The notes beneath the pieces were generated by a model. The model searched no databases and was not told the origin of the DNA. It saw only the letters and a program-made list of their open reading frames with translations. Made by a program: the position numbers and the translations under genes. A stretch of 15,555 bases of DNA from positions 1-15,555 of the forward strand of contig JAOXRV010000701.1 of assembly GCA_025800435.1 (NCBI GenBank), given 5' to 3'. This document shows positions 15,272-15,555 of the stretch, one piece after another (the first letter of the stretch is position 1; each line of letters starts with the position of its first letter). The stretch is from Cellvibrionaceae bacterium (GTDB lineage Bacteria; Pseudomonadota; Gammaproteobacteria; Pseudomonadales; Cellvibrionaceae).

Positions 15272-15304
15272 TTCTGAGGGACGCGGTAAATACGTCCCTC
15301 AGAA
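15272..15304 (+). terminator. Perfect 12-bp hairpin after tyrS
   Basis: TTCTGAGGGACG (15272-15283) and CGTCCCTCAGAA (15293-15304) are exact reverse complements with a 9-nt loop, 47 nt after the tyrS stop. Flanking GGGG and CCCC could extend the stem with a bulge. The downstream bases are CCCCTGCTC, not T-rich, so it may terminate poorly or act as a 3'-end stabiliser. Confidence 0.5.
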
Positions 15305-15390
15305 CCCCTGCTCTCACCTCAAGACTCGGCGTAGAAGCCCCGGTGCCAGCCTCTAGTCTCGGTATCGAAGTCCCTTCTTTGTTCCTCAAG
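15302..15390 (+). repeat. Degenerate ~33-bp direct repeats between tyrS and the rrn promoter
   Basis: Two clear copies (about 15302-15333 and 15334-15366) and the start of a third (15367 on) share a GAA-n-CCC...CCTC(A/T)AG...CTCGG core. CCTCAAG/CCTCTAG recurs at 15317, 15350 and 15384. The first two copies match at 19 of 25 positions over the core. A 67-codon open frame on the other strand (15186-15389) merely reflects the repeat and tyrS antisense and is not called as a gene. Confidence 0.65.
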
Positions 15391-15447
15391 TTTTCAAGGT
15401 TCAGGTCGCCATAAATAGACCAATATTTAACCCGGAAATATTTCTGT

Positions 15448-15458
15448 AAAAATATTTT
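15448..15458 (+). promoter_or_regulatory. UP element of the rRNA operon promoter
   Basis: AAAAATATTTT fits the distal UP-element consensus AAAWWTWTTTT at all 11 positions and lies about -57 to -47 from the predicted start, where the alpha subunit C-terminal domains of RNA polymerase bind. Confidence 0.75.
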
Positions 15459-15468
15459 GCTAGCCCCC

Positions 15469-15496
15469 TTGCCAAGCGTCTAAGTCTGCGTATAAT
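15469..15496 (+). promoter_or_regulatory. rRNA operon P1-type promoter
   Basis: TTGCCA (-35, 15469-15474) and a perfect TATAAT (-10, 15491-15496) with the 16-bp spacer typical of rrn P1 promoters. The discriminator GCGCGCC (15497-15503) is strongly GC-rich, as in promoters under ppGpp/stringent control. Initiation is expected near 15503-15505. The downstream 16S gene is outside the window and is inferred from the promoter type and Pseudomonas synteny. Confidence 0.8.
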
Positions 15497-15506
15497 GCGC
15501 GCCTCT

Positions 15507-15555
15507 CCTGCCGTGGCAGGGGGTGCTGAAAGGCGTTTTAAGGGCCTTTCAAGCA
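15507..15555 (+). ncRNA. Start of the rRNA (or other stable RNA) precursor leader
   Basis: The transcribed leader begins with a small hairpin CCTGCC/GGCAGG (15507-15520), then a longer imperfect one, TGCTGAAAGGC (15524-15534) with GCCTTTCAAGCA (15544-15555), which reaches the window edge. No boxA or 16S sequence is seen before the sequence ends. Confidence 0.5.

Noticed and set aside
15186..15389. Minus-strand 67-codon frame with a repeated GTSIPRLEA/GASTPSLEV pattern
   Set aside because: It covers the tyrS 3' end in antisense, the hairpin and the degenerate repeats. The peptide repeat follows from the DNA repeat, and no ribosome site or family is recognisable.
15435..15444. Palindrome GAAATATTTC upstream of the rrn promoter as a Fis site
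   Set aside because: The G and C required 15 bp apart around an AT-rich centre are absent in every register tried.
1..15555. CRISPR arrays, prophage, insertion sequences, defence or toxin-antitoxin systems
   Set aside because: No regularly spaced identical repeats, transposase, integrase or recognisable defence gene was found. Nearly all the sequence is covered by conserved housekeeping genes.

Overview
The window looks like ordinary chromosomal DNA from a gammaproteobacterium, probably on the Cellvibrionales/Pseudomonadales side. The proteins resemble E. coli and Pseudomonas homologues throughout. The order argC - DUF6776 membrane protein - bactofilin - erpA - anmK - M23 peptidase - tyrS - rRNA operon matches, from memory, the PA0662-PA0668 region of Pseudomonas aeruginosa. 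I see no transposase, integrase, phage gene, CRISPR array, tRNA or toxin-antitoxin pair. Coding density is high and base composition looks even, so this reads as core genome rather than an island.

Layout, left to right. 1-1430 (+): the C-terminal part of class A penicillin-binding protein 1b (mrcB), followed after 9 nt by a small TPR lipoprotein that is very likely its outer-membrane activator LpoP. 1589-4322 (+): a large DUF1631 protein coupled to a single-domain PilZ protein, probably a c-di-GMP-related pair. 4336-7889 (-): a CLC-type anion channel/transporter with a CBS pair, then hemJ and hemL, two steps of heme/tetrapyrrole synthesis, in one closely spaced run. 7890-8176: a divergent control region with a perfect 17-bp tandem duplication in the argC leader. 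8177-11103 (+): argC, a membrane-anchored coiled-coil protein (DUF6776), a bactofilin and the Fe-S carrier erpA. erpA has its own sigma70-type promoter overlapped by a likely IscR operator. 11100-13645 (-): an M23 (MepM-like) murein endopeptidase translationally coupled to anhydro-MurNAc kinase anmK. 13917-15224 (+): tyrosyl-tRNA synthetase with a foldable leader. 15225-15555: a long hairpin, degenerate 33-bp repeats, and an excellent rrn-P1-type promoter with a full-match UP element. An rRNA operon almost certainly begins just past the right edge.

Two themes recur. The first is the cell envelope: PBP1b and LpoP build murein, the M23 enzyme cuts it, AnmK recycles the anhydro-MurNAc released from it, and the bactofilin with its membrane partner may scaffold it. 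The second is cofactors and translation: HemL and HemJ for heme, ErpA for Fe-S clusters, TyrS and the rRNA operon for translation. I found no clearly new biological system. The best leads are the PBP1b-LpoP pair, the DUF6776-bactofilin pair, the DUF1631-PilZ pair with an altered PilZ motif, the IscR-like operator at erpA, and the repeat-rich region between tyrS and rrn.
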